From positions 19,832 to 83,831 of the forward strand of contig JAHHIL010000020.1 of NCBI GenBank assembly GCA_019358975.1: a stretch of 64,000 bases of DNA. Reading direction: 5' to 3'. This stretch comes from Trichocoleus desertorum ATA4-8-CV12 (GTDB taxonomy: Bacteria > Cyanobacteriota > Cyanobacteriia > FACHB-46). Under the pieces are notes generated by a model. It was given only the letters and a program-made list of their open reading frames with translations, was not told the origin of the DNA and made no database searches. The translations under genes were made by a program, and so were the position numbers. Shown here piece after piece: positions 1 through 9,428 of the stretch; within the stretch, counting starts at the first letter, position 1; each line of letters opens with the position of its first letter.

Positions 1-151
1 CTTTGAGTTGTCAGAAGATTTCATGGCTCAAATGACCGTTCAGCAGCTGCAAACTCAGTTAGGCCAGTTTGGCATGACACCTCAACAAATGTTCGATCAA
101 ATGCACCTCACCTTGGAGCGGATGAAGGCTGAGGTCGAAAAACCATCTTAA
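1..151 (+). CDS. C-terminal end of an unidentified protein (5' end outside window)
   Basis: An open frame enters from the left edge (codons in phase with position 2) and ends at TAA 149-151, giving about 49 residues. The tail is rich in Gln, Met and Glu and looks helical (MAQMTVQQLQTQLGQFGM, then LTLERMKAEVEKPS). It converges on the minus-strand PBP gene ending at 176. I do not recognise the family from this fragment. That it is coding is inferred from the uninterrupted frame and amphipathic composition. Confidence 0.5.
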   Translation, partial: FELSEDFMAQMTVQQLQTQLGQFGMTPQQMFDQMHLTLERMKAEVEKPS

Positions 152-175
152 GAGTTTCGGTACACGAAACCTAGA

Positions 176-2431
176 TTAACGAACAACCTGGCCCATGTAC
201 TCACCCCATAACTGAGCGGCCTGTCCACTACTGCCTGTGGTGGGATCATTGTTGTCATTGCCCAACCAAATCCCCGTGACTAGAGAGCGGTTGGGAATAT
301 AGCCCACAAACCAGAGATCAACGTTATCGTTGGTGGTTCCTGTTTTTCCAGCTTCTCCTAACCCTAAAGCAGCGCTGCGTCCCGTGCCGCCTTGGATAAC
401 CCCTTGTAACAGCCCTGTCATGGTATCTGCGACTTCTGGCGGCAACACCGAGACATTGGCTTCTGAATCTTGGTCGTAGGAATAAATTACTCGACAGGTT
501 TGCAAGTTATTGCGATCCTGACAATCGCTGCTATCTAAAATGCGCTGAATGGCATGGGGACGATGGCGCACTCCGCGATCGGCCAACACGCTAAAAGCAC
601 CTGTCATTTCCAACGGTGTGACTTCACTTTGGCCCAGGATTAACCCTGGCACAGGATTGAGGTTGGCCTGAATTCCCATGCGTCGGGCGGTTTGTACAAC
701 CTTGTCAAGGCCAGCATCCTGAGCAATTCTAAGGGCGATTGGGTTTTCGGAGCCAGCAAGACCGCTATACATGTCCAAACTGCCACCCCCAGCCACGCAC
801 CCATTAAACGATTGGCCACCCCAATCTAGAGGTGCACAGGAATAAGGCTTTCCCGGCGAAATTCCTTGCTCTAGAGCTGAGGTGTAGGCAAAAATTTTGA
901 AGGTCGAGCCAGGTTGGCGTAGTGCTTGGGTGGCGCGATTGAATTGGCTTTGCTGATAATCGATGCCACCGACTAAAGCCAAGATAGAGCCATTCGTAGA
1001 GTCTAGGGTGACGATCGCCCCTTGAGAGAAGTTGTAGGTTGCGCCTGCGTTAGCTACTGAGTTTCGCAGAGCGGTTTCTGCTAGGGTCTGCATTTGCAGA
1101 TCTAGGTTGGTTTCAACAATAAAATTGCCTTCTTCTGCTAGTTGCTGCCCCAGCAAAGTTTGTAACTCATCAAACACGTAGCTGTAGAAGTAAGGAGCCC
1201 GAATGCTCTCTAGAATTTCTCTAGCCCTAGGATTAATTTCTATTCGCGATCGCCTTGCTCGTTGAGCCTCCTCTAAGCTCACCATCCCCATTGCCGCCAT
1301 CCGGTTAATCACGCGATCGCGGTACTCCACTGCCGCTTGGTAATCGCGGATCGGGTTAAAGCTATTGGGGGCAGGCAAAATACCTGCTAAGGTTGCCGCT
1401 TCTGAGAGAGTTAAATCTTTAGCCGACTTGCCAAAGTAGAACTGAGCCGCATCCTCGAAGCCAAAGTTACCGTTACCCAAATACACCCGATTCAAGTAAG
1501 TCTTCAGCACCGCGTCCTTGCTGTAGAACATTTCCAGCTTGAACGCTACGATCGCTTCTCGGAGTTTGCGCCCAGCGGAGTCTTGAGTGCCCACATAGTC
1601 TCGGAACAAGCTACGAGACACCTGCTGCGTAATGGTGCTAGCTCCTTCCCGAATTCCTCCGCCTCGAATATTGGTTAATAAAGCTCGTAGGATTCCAATC
1701 GGATCAACGCCTAAATGCCAATAAAATCGGCTATCTTCCGAGGCAATCACAGCCTTGGGCAAATAAGGAGAAAAATCTGAAAGCCTTTTCAGCTCTAAGT
1801 GAGCATTGTTGCGGGGAGGGCTCAGCGGAGTCTCACGATCGCGGGCATAGACGATGACTGGCCCTTGAATAGAGTTGGGCAAAGGACGCACCGAAAACTT
1901 AGTCCACTCAACGCCAACAAATAAGGCTGTAATCGCTGTCAGACCACTCACCCCATAGAGGCCATAACGAAACGCTTTGACATACCACGGGGGTGGGTTG
2001 TGATATTGAATACGAACGGCTGCTGCCAACTCCGGCGGCCCTAGCGTCAAGACATCACCGTGATACAGCGTGGAAGTGGTGACGCGGCGCTTGCCTCGAT
2101 AAACGCCGTTGGTTGAGTTCTCATCCTTGATCACAAAAGGAGTTTGCTGCTGGCGATCGCGAATCAGAGAGAGATGAATCTGACTCACTACTGGATTGCG
2201 CACCACGATGTCACAGGACTTAGAACTCCGTCCCAACAGGTAGCGATCGCCCAATAGCGGGTAAGTTTCTGCCTTATCTGCTCCCGCATCTTGAACCCAA
2301 AGCTCTGGCACCCTCGCATTCGGATTTAATGCCAGCTTCGAGAAGTCAATTTTGGCTTGAATGGTCTGCACTGCTTGGGTTAAGTTACCCAACAGAGTTT
2401 TAGATTGGCGAGGCGGCTGGGGAGGAGTCAT
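176..2431 (-). CDS. Class A penicillin-binding protein (PBP1A-type) with N-terminal FHA domain
   Basis: Bifunctional peptidoglycan synthase: a GT51 glycosyltransferase polymerises lipid II and a transpeptidase cross-links the peptides at the outer face of the inner membrane. Order in the 751 residues: cytoplasmic FHA domain about 45-138 (GRSS, then a DENSTNG-type loop), one membrane helix about 155-175, GT51 about 215-395 with the catalytic Glu of SEDSRFY at 232 and EGASTITQQ at 262-270, then transpeptidase motifs STFK 509-512, SEN 561-563 and KTG 696-698. All key residues are present, so it should be active. FHA domains bind phosphothreonine peptides, so control by a Ser/Thr kinase is inferred. 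It is last in a minus-strand run with bioY and lspA. Confidence 0.93.
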   Translation of the reverse strand: MTPPQPPRQSKTLLGNLTQAVQTIQAKIDFSKLALNPNARVPELWVQDAGADKAETYPLLGDRYLLGRSSKSCDIVVRNPVVSQIHLSLIRDRQQQTPFVIKDENSTNGVYRGKRRVTTSTLYHGDVLTLGPPELAAAVRIQYHNPPPWYVKAFRYGLYGVSGLTAITALFVGVEWTKFSVRPLPNSIQGPVIVYARDRETPLSPPRNNAHLELKRLSDFSPYLPKAVIASEDSRFYWHLGVDPIGILRALLTNIRGGGIREGASTITQQVSRSLFRDYVGTQDSAGRKLREAIVAFKLEMFYSKDAVLKTYLNRVYLGNGNFGFEDAAQFYFGKSAKDLTLSEAATLAGILPAPNSFNPIRDYQAAVEYRDRVINRMAAMGMVSLEEAQRARRSRIEINPRAREILESIRAPYFYSYVFDELQTLLGQQLAEEGNFIVETNLDLQMQTLAETALRNSVANAGATYNFSQGAIVTLDSTNGSILALVGGIDYQQSQFNRATQALRQPGSTFKIFAYTSALEQGISPGKPYSCAPLDWGGQSFNGCVAGGGSLDMYSGLAGSENPIALRIAQDAGLDKVVQTARRMGIQANLNPVPGLILGQSEVTPLEMTGAFSVLADRGVRHRPHAIQRILDSSDCQDRNNLQTCRVIYSYDQDSEANVSVLPPEVADTMTGLLQGVIQGGTGRSAALGLGEAGKTGTTNDNVDLWFVGYIPNRSLVTGIWLGNDNNDPTTGSSGQAAQLWGEYMGQVVR

Positions 2432-2556
2432 TCACTATCAACAAAATTCGGCTAGAACAACTGAGTAACGGTATCAATCAGTCTTGACTGGAGTTAGGCC
2501 AATCAGGTTGCCGTTAACCGTTCCAATCACGCAAAGCAAACATAACAGCATCCTAA

Positions 2557-3057
2557 CTATTTTCGGGAAGAATCAGGATGAGAATCTGGCTGGGAGGAAT
2601 CTTGTCTAAAAGTAGCAATCAACAAACAAACAATTCCAACATTAATAAACACGTCGGCTATATTGAAGACCGGAAAATTAATTAAACGAAAATCCAAAAA
2701 ATCCACGACTCGACCGTTCAGAAATCGATCAATGCCGTTGCCAGCCGCACCCCCTAAAATACAGCCATAGCCAGCCTGCTCCCACCGATTCATCTTAGGC
2801 CCAAACAAACCCAGCGCCACCAAAACCAGGCTAACACCCAGAGACAACCAGCGTAGCCAGTCGCCTCCCTGACTAAATAGGCTGAAAGCAGCACCCGTGT
2901 TGGTTACATAGGTAAAGTGAAAGACATTAGGCCATAGTGGCCAAGACTCCGGCGGTATCGTGAGGTCAAACTGAGTCACAACCCAATATTTAGTGACGCG
3001 GTCTAACACTAAGCTGATGAGAGCCGTGAGCCAAAACAAACGATTCTTCCAATTCAT
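2557..3057 (-). CDS. lspA: Lipoprotein signal peptidase (signal peptidase II)
   Basis: Inner-membrane aspartyl protease that removes the signal peptide of prolipoproteins after lipidation of the lipobox Cys. Four hydrophobic helices are visible. The two catalytic Asp lie in GNGIDRFLNGRVVDFLDF and FNIADVFINVG, as in the family. I use the ATG at 3057 (MNWKNRLFW) because the 21 residues upstream in the open frame are not family-like; this gives 166 residues, the usual size. It lies 91 bp downstream of bioY on the same strand. Likely substrates in this window include PotD, the LivK-like protein and two small lipoproteins. Confidence 0.93.
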   Translation of the reverse strand: MNWKNRLFWLTALISLVLDRVTKYWVVTQFDLTIPPESWPLWPNVFHFTYVTNTGAAFSLFSQGGDWLRWLSLGVSLVLVALGLFGPKMNRWEQAGYGCILGGAAGNGIDRFLNGRVVDFLDFRLINFPVFNIADVFINVGIVCLLIATFRQDSSQPDSHPDSSRK

Positions 3058-3148
3058 GGCAACTGGGTCAGAGAATTTAAAACCAACAGGGTAACCACCG
3101 AGCAATGCCAGAGCATACACAACAAAAGCTGGCTTGATTCAGGCTGCC

Positions 3149-3772
3149 TCAATAAAACATCAAATGCCGAATGGCAAAGGCTACAACTGTGACAGCACAG
3201 GTGAGAGCCAATTGCTCGGGGAGAAAATTATAGGAGTACGTTCGCACTGCTTCTAGGAACGGAACACTAGTATTCACCCAGCTAAAGAGATAGCCAAAAA
3301 TCAAATAGACTAAACCCACTAAGTGGACGGTTAGCAGGCCACAAAGACAACTAAACGTCAACGACTCTAAACGTGGGGGAGCCTTAAAGGCGAGTAGGCC
3401 ACAGATCCAAGCTCCTGGGACAAAACCCAGCAAGTACCCAAACATAGGCTCACGAATATAGCCAATGCCGCCGCCTTGGGTAAAAACCGGAAATCCTGCC
3501 AAGCCCAATGCTAAGTAAGCAATTTGAGAAAGAACTCCAGCATTTTTACCCCCCAAACAACTAGCCAGTAACACCGCTCCAATTTGGCAAGAAACTCCCA
3601 ATGGGTAAGCTTGAATGCCAGAGGTATCCCAACTCCAAGGTGGACTGGTAATCGATGCCTCTACAAGGGTTCCACCAATTGTTAGGATTAGGCCAATGAA
3701 GGCCCACAGCAGTTCAATGGGAGCGGCCACTATTGGTTCAAGAATACAAAGCGAGGGGGGCTGGAGTAACAA
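3149..3772 (-). CDS. bioY: BioY-family biotin transporter S component
   Basis: Substrate-capture component of an ECF-type vitamin transporter, embedded in the inner membrane, that binds biotin. The 207 residues contain about six hydrophobic segments and the BioY signature region YLALGLAGFPVFTQGGG followed by the EPMFGYLLGFVPG stretch. The first 15-20 residues may be over-extended; a start nearer IELLWAFIGL is possible. It lies just upstream of lspA. No EcfA or EcfT genes are in the window, so it either uses shared ECF subunits encoded elsewhere or works alone. Confidence 0.88.
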   Translation of the reverse strand: MLLQPPSLCILEPIVAAPIELLWAFIGLILTIGGTLVEASITSPPWSWDTSGIQAYPLGVSCQIGAVLLASCLGGKNAGVLSQIAYLALGLAGFPVFTQGGGIGYIREPMFGYLLGFVPGAWICGLLAFKAPPRLESLTFSCLCGLLTVHLVGLVYLIFGYLFSWVNTSVPFLEAVRTYSYNFLPEQLALTCAVTVVAFAIRHLMFY

Positions 3773-4020
3773 AACTATCCTCTCTTAAGCTAGAGGTTTA
3801 GCTACCTCAAAGATCTAAAGCGCTGATATCAATTAAGCCTGTAAAAGCCTATTTACAGCGCTTGAGAACCAACTAGCATCAGAAGCAACATCAATTGATT
3901 TGCCTTTAGTGTTGGCATTGTATCACTGGAGTGGAAATACCTATCCTTCTGGATCGAAAGTAAGGCATTGGGCATCCCAGCAATTTCAGGTATGCAGCAG
4001 GTAGTCGCACCCAAATTGCC

Positions 4021-5835
4021 TTAATCTGTCAAAACTGGTTCTACTGCAGCTGGCTGAGTCACAGTTTTCTTAGGATTAAAGTAAGCTTCTAGAACTTGCC
4101 GTACCATCGGAGCAGCAAAAGAGCCACCACCGCCACCAGAGTTTTCTCCAAAGGCCACAACTAGCACTTTTGGTTTATCCAGAGGAGCATAAGCCCCAAA
4201 CCAAGTATGAGATTCTCGGCCAAAATCCTCGGCAGTGCCACTCTTGCCAGCTGTGGGCGGCAGCGTTGTGACATTGAGAGCTTCGCCCGTACCACCGTCC
4301 ACCACCTCTCGTAACCCTGCTTGCAAAATCTCGATAGTTTCAGGTTTCAGATTTAGAGATTCGCGCCAGTTGCGAGCAGCCTCATTGTCTTTCAAGAGGT
4401 GAGGCTTGACCTTATAGCCACCGTTAGCAGGCACCGCAAACATCACCGCTACTTGCAAAGGCGTAGATTGCAGAAAGCCCTGACCGATCGACATATTGAC
4501 TGTGTCTCCCAGATACCAGCCTTCCCTTAATTCTTTGCGTTTCCAAGCATCGTCTGGCACCAGACCCGCCGCCTCTTCGGGTAGCTCAATGCCTGTTTTC
4601 TGGCCGAATCCGTAGCGTCGAGTCCAGGGAATGAGAATTTGGTCGCCAATCCCCATCGCAATTTGGTAGAAGAATGTATCACTACTCCATTTCAAAGCGC
4701 CTGCAAAGCCTAAAACGCCAAATCCAGCTCGGTTCCAGTCACCAAATTCAATCCCCCCAACGGTGATGGAAGGATAGGTATTGAGGACTGTATCAGGAGA
4801 ATATTTACCCGACTCGATCGCGGCTGTGGTCGTCACAATTTTGAAGGTGCTCGCCGGGGGATACCCTTGCACCGCTCGATTCACAAATGGGTGGTCTTCG
4901 CTCTGTAAGCGTTGCCACTGAGCATCTGTAATTCGGGTCGAGAAGAGATTGGGATCGAAGGCAGGACGGCTGACCATTGCCAAAACTGCACCATTACTCG
5001 GGTCCATTGCCACGATCGCCCCTTTGCGATCGCCCAATGCTGTTTCTGCCGCTTTTTGCAACTTCAAATCCAACGTTAGGCGCACATCCTTACCAGCCTG
5101 GGTTTGCTTCTCACCCAAAATACGGACGACTTGGCCCATGCCATCAACTTCGACTTGCTGACCGCCCCATTCTCCCCGTAGTTGTTTTTCATAGGCGGCT
5201 TCTACCCCCATTTGGCCAATTACATCGCCAAGACGGTACCCTTCATCCTTGCGCTTGTCCAGTTCCTCATCGCTCATCTCCCCCGTATAGCCCAACACAT
5301 GAGCGGCCAAGTCACCATGAGGGTAGTAGCGCACAGCTTCAGCATCCACTTCTACTCCCTCCATCTCACTGGAATACTCCGCCAAAGCGGTGACTTGGGC
5401 AGGACTCACACCTCTCGCAATCCGCACCAGGTAGGGAGAGGTATAACCTGCTTGTTCCAAGCGCTTTTGGATCTCAGCTTCGGGAATTTGCAAAATCTGA
5501 GAAAGTCGCTGCAAAGTGCTAGGCCACTCAGACTGCTTACGCGCTAACGGCCATAGAAAAACCGAATGCGATAGGCGACTACCTGCCAAGATGTTGCCTT
5601 GTCGGTCCAAAACTTTGCCGCGTTCTGGTTGCTTAGGGATTAACCGAATGCGATTATTTTCTGCCAACTGGCGATTACGGTCCCCCTCAACCAATTGCAA
5701 ATAAGCCAAGCGACCGCCAATTCCACCCAACATGAATAAACTGACAACCAGCATGAAACCTAGGGATTGGTATTTTCGGCCAACGGTACGCGAAGCGGGT
5801 TGTTGAATGACGGGATGAGATTGTGTCAGAGTCAT
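4021..5835 (-). CDS. mrdA: Penicillin-binding protein 2 (class B transpeptidase of the elongasome)
   Basis: Monofunctional D,D-transpeptidase that cross-links side-wall peptidoglycan with RodA. It is 604 residues long: one N-terminal membrane helix about 26-48, a class B dimerisation region (PERGKVLDRQGNILA about 70-84), then the transpeptidase domain with STFK at 329-332, SSD at 384-386 and KSGTAED from 531. All three active-site motifs are intact. A Gly/Ser-rich patch (GGGGGS) sits near the C-terminus. The ATG at 5835 matches the expected short cytoplasmic tail. It is read divergently from potA, across a 326-bp intergenic region. Confidence 0.92.
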   Translation of the reverse strand: MTLTQSHPVIQQPASRTVGRKYQSLGFMLVVSLFMLGGIGGRLAYLQLVEGDRNRQLAENNRIRLIPKQPERGKVLDRQGNILAGSRLSHSVFLWPLARKQSEWPSTLQRLSQILQIPEAEIQKRLEQAGYTSPYLVRIARGVSPAQVTALAEYSSEMEGVEVDAEAVRYYPHGDLAAHVLGYTGEMSDEELDKRKDEGYRLGDVIGQMGVEAAYEKQLRGEWGGQQVEVDGMGQVVRILGEKQTQAGKDVRLTLDLKLQKAAETALGDRKGAIVAMDPSNGAVLAMVSRPAFDPNLFSTRITDAQWQRLQSEDHPFVNRAVQGYPPASTFKIVTTTAAIESGKYSPDTVLNTYPSITVGGIEFGDWNRAGFGVLGFAGALKWSSDTFFYQIAMGIGDQILIPWTRRYGFGQKTGIELPEEAAGLVPDDAWKRKELREGWYLGDTVNMSIGQGFLQSTPLQVAVMFAVPANGGYKVKPHLLKDNEAARNWRESLNLKPETIEILQAGLREVVDGGTGEALNVTTLPPTAGKSGTAEDFGRESHTWFGAYAPLDKPKVLVVAFGENSGGGGGSFAAPMVRQVLEAYFNPKKTVTQPAAVEPVLTD

Positions 5836-6161
5836 AGGGTCCGAAAAATTAGGTCTGGGGAGAGCCGTCGCAGTGAGTTTTTACCTAGTCTACAGCGAGT
5901 CTCTCTGACGGGATCGGAATCTTGATTGAGTGAAGAATTATTGCACATCTGCTGAGTTAACTGTTTAAAGTTATTTGCTAACAGTGTTCAACTTTCGATC
6001 GGGAAAGCTAGTTTGGGCAAGTTATAAGGTAGAACAGTCCAATTTCGCAACCTAGGTTAGACGGAATAAAATAAACCAAAGTCAGATTTAAACTCGCCCG
6101 AAAGGCAGGAATCGAGTCTGGTCTTGGATTCGTGGGGAAATCAGCGCAGGAAATCGCCGCT
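5836..6161. other. Divergent intergenic region between mrdA and potA
   Basis: Gene-free 326 bp that must hold the promoters of the minus-strand mrdA and the plus-strand potA operon. It contains AT-rich stretches around 5925-6060 that could hold -10 elements, but I see no clear NtcA site, riboswitch or other named operator. An upstream in-frame GTG for potA at 6132 lies inside it. No small gene is supported. Confidence 0.4.
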
Positions 6162-7289
6162 ATGTCTCAGACTGCTGTGCAGCGTCAGGATACTACCAGT
6201 ACCGACACCGAGTTTGATGTTGAACTTCGCAAGGTGTTTAAGGTCTTTAATGGTGAGGCAGTCGTTCGAGGTATTGATCTCAGTATTCACAAAGGTGAAT
6301 TCTTTAGCATCCTAGGGCCTTCTGGCTGCGGCAAAACTACGACGCTACGCTTAATTGCGGGCTTTGAAGCTGCGACTGCGGGGGAAGTACTGATTCGGCG
6401 TCAAATCATGAATCAGATTCCGCCTTATCGCCGCCCTGTCAATACAGTCTTTCAAAGTTACGCCTTATTCAATCATTTGACGGTCTGGGACAACATTGCT
6501 TTTGGCTTACGGATTAAACGTCAAAGTCGAGCCGAAATTCGAGACCGAGTGGGTGAAGCCTTGAAGCTGGTTAAGATGGAGTCTTATACCCAGAGGTTTC
6601 CAGCTCAGTTATCGGGGGGACAGCAACAAAGGGTGGCTTTGGCGAGGGCTTTAGTCAATCGTCCGGCTGTGGTTTTGCTTGATGAACCTTTAGGCGCTCT
6701 AGACCTGAAGCTGCGCAAAGAAATGCAGGTGGAGCTTTCCAATTTACATCAAGAGTTGGGTATCACTTTTGTGATGGTGACTCACGACCAAGAGGAAGCC
6801 CTCAGCTTGTCAGACCGAATTGCAGTGATGCATGAAGGCAAAATTGAGCAAATTGGCTCTCCGAATCAGATTTACGAACAGCCCCGCACTCCTTTTGTGG
6901 CTGATTTTATTGGGGATACCAATCTTTTTAGAGGACGGCTGGTAGGAGCAGATACAGAGGCCGTCCAGGTAGAGACAGAAACTGGACTTAAAGTGATCGC
7001 CAAACTGGCAGAGGTTGAGACTTCAACGGTTACTGGACCTGTGGTTCTGAGTATTCGACCTGAAAAGGTGCAGGTGAGCTTGTATACGCCTAGTGTGTCC
7101 CATAATTGTTTTGAGGGGCGGCTGAAGCATGTGATGTATTTGGGGACGCATGTTCACTATGTAGTGGAACTGCTTTCGGGCGATCGCGTCACTGTCATGC
7201 AGCCGAATACCGTAGGTGCCCTTCCCGACTCTGAAACTCCAATTTACGTTTACTGGGCGGCTACAGATTGTCTAGCTTTGACAACCTAA
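6162..7289 (+). CDS. potA: Spermidine/putrescine ABC transporter ATP-binding protein
   Basis: ATPase that powers polyamine import through PotB/PotC. Using the ATG at 6162 (375 residues): Walker A GPSGCGKTT 52-60, Q-loop VFQSY about 96-100, signature LSGGQQQR 150-157, Walker B VVLLDEPLGALD about 170-181, and the H-loop His at 208. A TOBE_2 domain fills the last 90 residues. An in-frame GTG exists at 6132, but AGGA lies about 10 nt before 6162 and the extra residues are not family-like. First gene of potA-potD-potB-potC; 27 bp separate it from potD. Confidence 0.93.
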   Translation: MSQTAVQRQDTTSTDTEFDVELRKVFKVFNGEAVVRGIDLSIHKGEFFSILGPSGCGKTTTLRLIAGFEAATAGEVLIRRQIMNQIPPYRRPVNTVFQSYALFNHLTVWDNIAFGLRIKRQSRAEIRDRVGEALKLVKMESYTQRFPAQLSGGQQQRVALARALVNRPAVVLLDEPLGALDLKLRKEMQVELSNLHQELGITFVMVTHDQEEALSLSDRIAVMHEGKIEQIGSPNQIYEQPRTPFVADFIGDTNLFRGRLVGADTEAVQVETETGLKVIAKLAEVETSTVTGPVVLSIRPEKVQVSLYTPSVSHNCFEGRLKHVMYLGTHVHYVVELLSGDRVTVMQPNTVGALPDSETPIYVYWAATDCLALTT

Positions 7290-7316
7290 GCAGCACAACC
7301 ACCTCTTCTAGACAGC

Positions 7317-8405
7317 ATGGCAACGAGACGACAATTTCTTAACTCTACGGCATCCGCTGTTTCTGGGCTGGCTCTTTCTAGTTGTGGCTGGACCCTAGCC
7401 CAAGTCAGGCAATCAGCAGCTCCGCCTAGCGCCTCCAATAAGCTCTATATTTATACTTGGTCTAACTACACAGACGCAGATCTGCTCAAGAGCTTTAGGG
7501 AGCAAACTGGCATTGAAGTGATTGCCAATGTCTTTGACTCCAATGAGGCGATGCTGGCTAAAATCCGAGCAGGGGGTGGTTCGGAGTACAGCATTATTTC
7601 ACCCTCTGACTACATGGTGCGGCAGATGAGCGAAGTGGGTCTTTTGAGCGAGCTAGACCACAACCGCTTAGATGGGCTTAACAATCTTTTGCCCCGATTC
7701 CAAAATCCGATCTATGACCCTGGTAATCAGCATAGTATTCCAATTAGCTGGGGCACGACTGGACTGATTTACAACACGCAAAAGCTGAAAGCAGCACCTA
7801 CAGACTGGAATTATCTTTGGGACAATCAGGAGCAATTAAGCCAGCGCATCACCTTGATTAATGACGTGCGGGAGGTGATGGGAGCAACGTTACGGATGCT
7901 GGGACACTCCTACAACGCCACTCAACCGGAGCAGTTGCAGCAAGCCTATGAACAATTAGTGGCTTTGAAACCCGCGATCGCCACCTTTACTTCCGATGCA
8001 TGGCGCGATCAACTAGTAGCGGGAGACCTATGGCTAGCAATGGGGTACTCAGCAGATGCCATTATGACGGCCCAAGAGAATCCCAATCTTAGATACGTGA
8101 TTCCTAGCAGTGGGACTTCCTTGTGGACTGATACGATGGTGATTCCTAAATCAGCTCCTAATCCCGATGCGGCTTATGCTTGGCTAAACTTCATTTTGCA
8201 GCCATCTATCATGGCTCAAGTATGTTACCGCCTTAAGTTCGCGACGCCTAATCAAGCTGCCATCAAGTTGCTACCCCCTGATGTTCGCAACAACACCAAT
8301 TTGTTTCCACCAGATTCAATCCTGGCTAAATGTGAACAAATTGCTCCGATCGGTCAATTCAGTGAAGTCTACGAGCGCTACTGGACGCAGCTAACCAGCA
8401 GTTAA
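7317..8405 (+). CDS. potD: Polyamine ABC transporter substrate-binding lipoprotein
   Basis: Extracytoplasmic spermidine/putrescine-binding protein that delivers substrate to PotBC. The 362 residues start with a twin-arginine type leader (TRRQFLNS) leading into a lipobox-like LALSSCGW with Cys at about 23, so it is probably a Tat-exported, membrane-anchored lipoprotein. The mature part has typical PotD/PotF features: LYIYTWSNYTD near the start and VREVMGATLRMLGHSYN in the middle. Translation starts at ATG 7317 after a short gap from potA. Whether it prefers spermidine or putrescine cannot be told by eye. Confidence 0.92.
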   Translation: MATRRQFLNSTASAVSGLALSSCGWTLAQVRQSAAPPSASNKLYIYTWSNYTDADLLKSFREQTGIEVIANVFDSNEAMLAKIRAGGGSEYSIISPSDYMVRQMSEVGLLSELDHNRLDGLNNLLPRFQNPIYDPGNQHSIPISWGTTGLIYNTQKLKAAPTDWNYLWDNQEQLSQRITLINDVREVMGATLRMLGHSYNATQPEQLQQAYEQLVALKPAIATFTSDAWRDQLVAGDLWLAMGYSADAIMTAQENPNLRYVIPSSGTSLWTDTMVIPKSAPNPDAAYAWLNFILQPSIMAQVCYRLKFATPNQAAIKLLPPDVRNNTNLFPPDSILAKCEQIAPIGQFSEVYERYWTQLTSS

Positions 8406-8444
8406 GCCAATAGTCGTCTCAATCTCTCCATCTAGGTTCTCCGC

Positions 8445-9338
8445 ATGACGCTTGCTTCCAAACATACTCCGTCTGCACCGGATATCGGTCGTCCGGAATC
8501 CAAGTGGCTAGGGCCATTAGTCTTGCTAGGGCCATCTGGCATTTGGCTAGCGCTCTTACTGGTGCTGCCAACGCTAGTGATTTTGGAGTTGAGTTTCGTT
8601 CCGGGAATCCGACCGGGGGATGTCGTCAACCCATCAGGTTTACAGAATTACACTCAGATTTTTCAGCCGATTTATTTGCAGGTGATCGCGCGATCGCTCT
8701 TCTTCGCCATCAACACCACCCTCATCTGTCTGCTACTCGGCTTTCCAGTCGCTTATTGGATTGCGCTGATAGCACCAAGTCGCTGGCGCAATCTGTTGTT
8801 GCTCTGTTTTGTGCTGCCCCTCTGGACCTCGTCTCTGCTGCGTTCCTACGCCTGGATCACGATCTTGAGACCCACGGGAGTTTTGAATACCTTGCTCACC
8901 AGCATTGGCTTGCCACCTTTGAATTTACTCAATAGCGGTTCTGCGGTGTTAATCGGCATGAGCTATAGCTTATTGCCTTACATGGTTCTGATTCTGTATG
9001 CCTCTTTAGAGAAACTTGACCGACGGTTGCTAGAAGCTGCTGCTGACTTAGGGGCTCCCCCCAGTGAAGCTTTTTGGAAGGTGACGGTACCGCAAACACT
9101 ACCGGGTATTGCGGCGGGTTCTCTACTGGTTTTTATTACAGGGTTGGGCGATTTTGTCGATCCCGAACTGCTGGGTGGTGCGTCTAGCATGACTGCGGCG
9201 CGGCTGATCTACAACCAATTTCTAGGGGCAACTCAAAATTGGGGTTTTGGGTCAGCCTTGAGTATGCTGTTAATTTTGGCGGTCAGTCTTGCGATCGCTT
9301 TGTTAATCAAGTATGGCGATTCTACGGCCCAACGCTAG
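8445..9338 (+). CDS. potB: Polyamine ABC transporter permease, PotB type
   Basis: Inner-membrane permease subunit, 297 residues with about six transmembrane helices. The EAA loop that docks the ATPase is visible as EAAADLGAPPSEAFWKVTVPQTLPG around residues 197-221. The N-terminal helix (LVLLGPSGIWLALLLVLPTLVILELSFV, interrupted by no charges) is characteristic of PotB. It follows potD by 39 bp and precedes potC by 90 bp, so the three are very likely co-transcribed with potA. Confidence 0.92.
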   Translation: MTLASKHTPSAPDIGRPESKWLGPLVLLGPSGIWLALLLVLPTLVILELSFVPGIRPGDVVNPSGLQNYTQIFQPIYLQVIARSLFFAINTTLICLLLGFPVAYWIALIAPSRWRNLLLLCFVLPLWTSSLLRSYAWITILRPTGVLNTLLTSIGLPPLNLLNSGSAVLIGMSYSLLPYMVLILYASLEKLDRRLLEAAADLGAPPSEAFWKVTVPQTLPGIAAGSLLVFITGLGDFVDPELLGGASSMTAARLIYNQFLGATQNWGFGSALSMLLILAVSLAIALLIKYGDSTAQR

Positions 9339-9428
9339 TTTTAGGGCTAGTTCGGGGCGATCGCTGAGTTATCTGGGTGCAATCATCGATGATTACGGGT
9401 CACTATCGCTGGAAGGATTCATATCTCT

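Noticed and set aside
4949..5704. Several plus-strand frames of 60-140 codons across the PBP2 gene.
   Set aside because: They lie opposite a well-conserved gene and show no family features.
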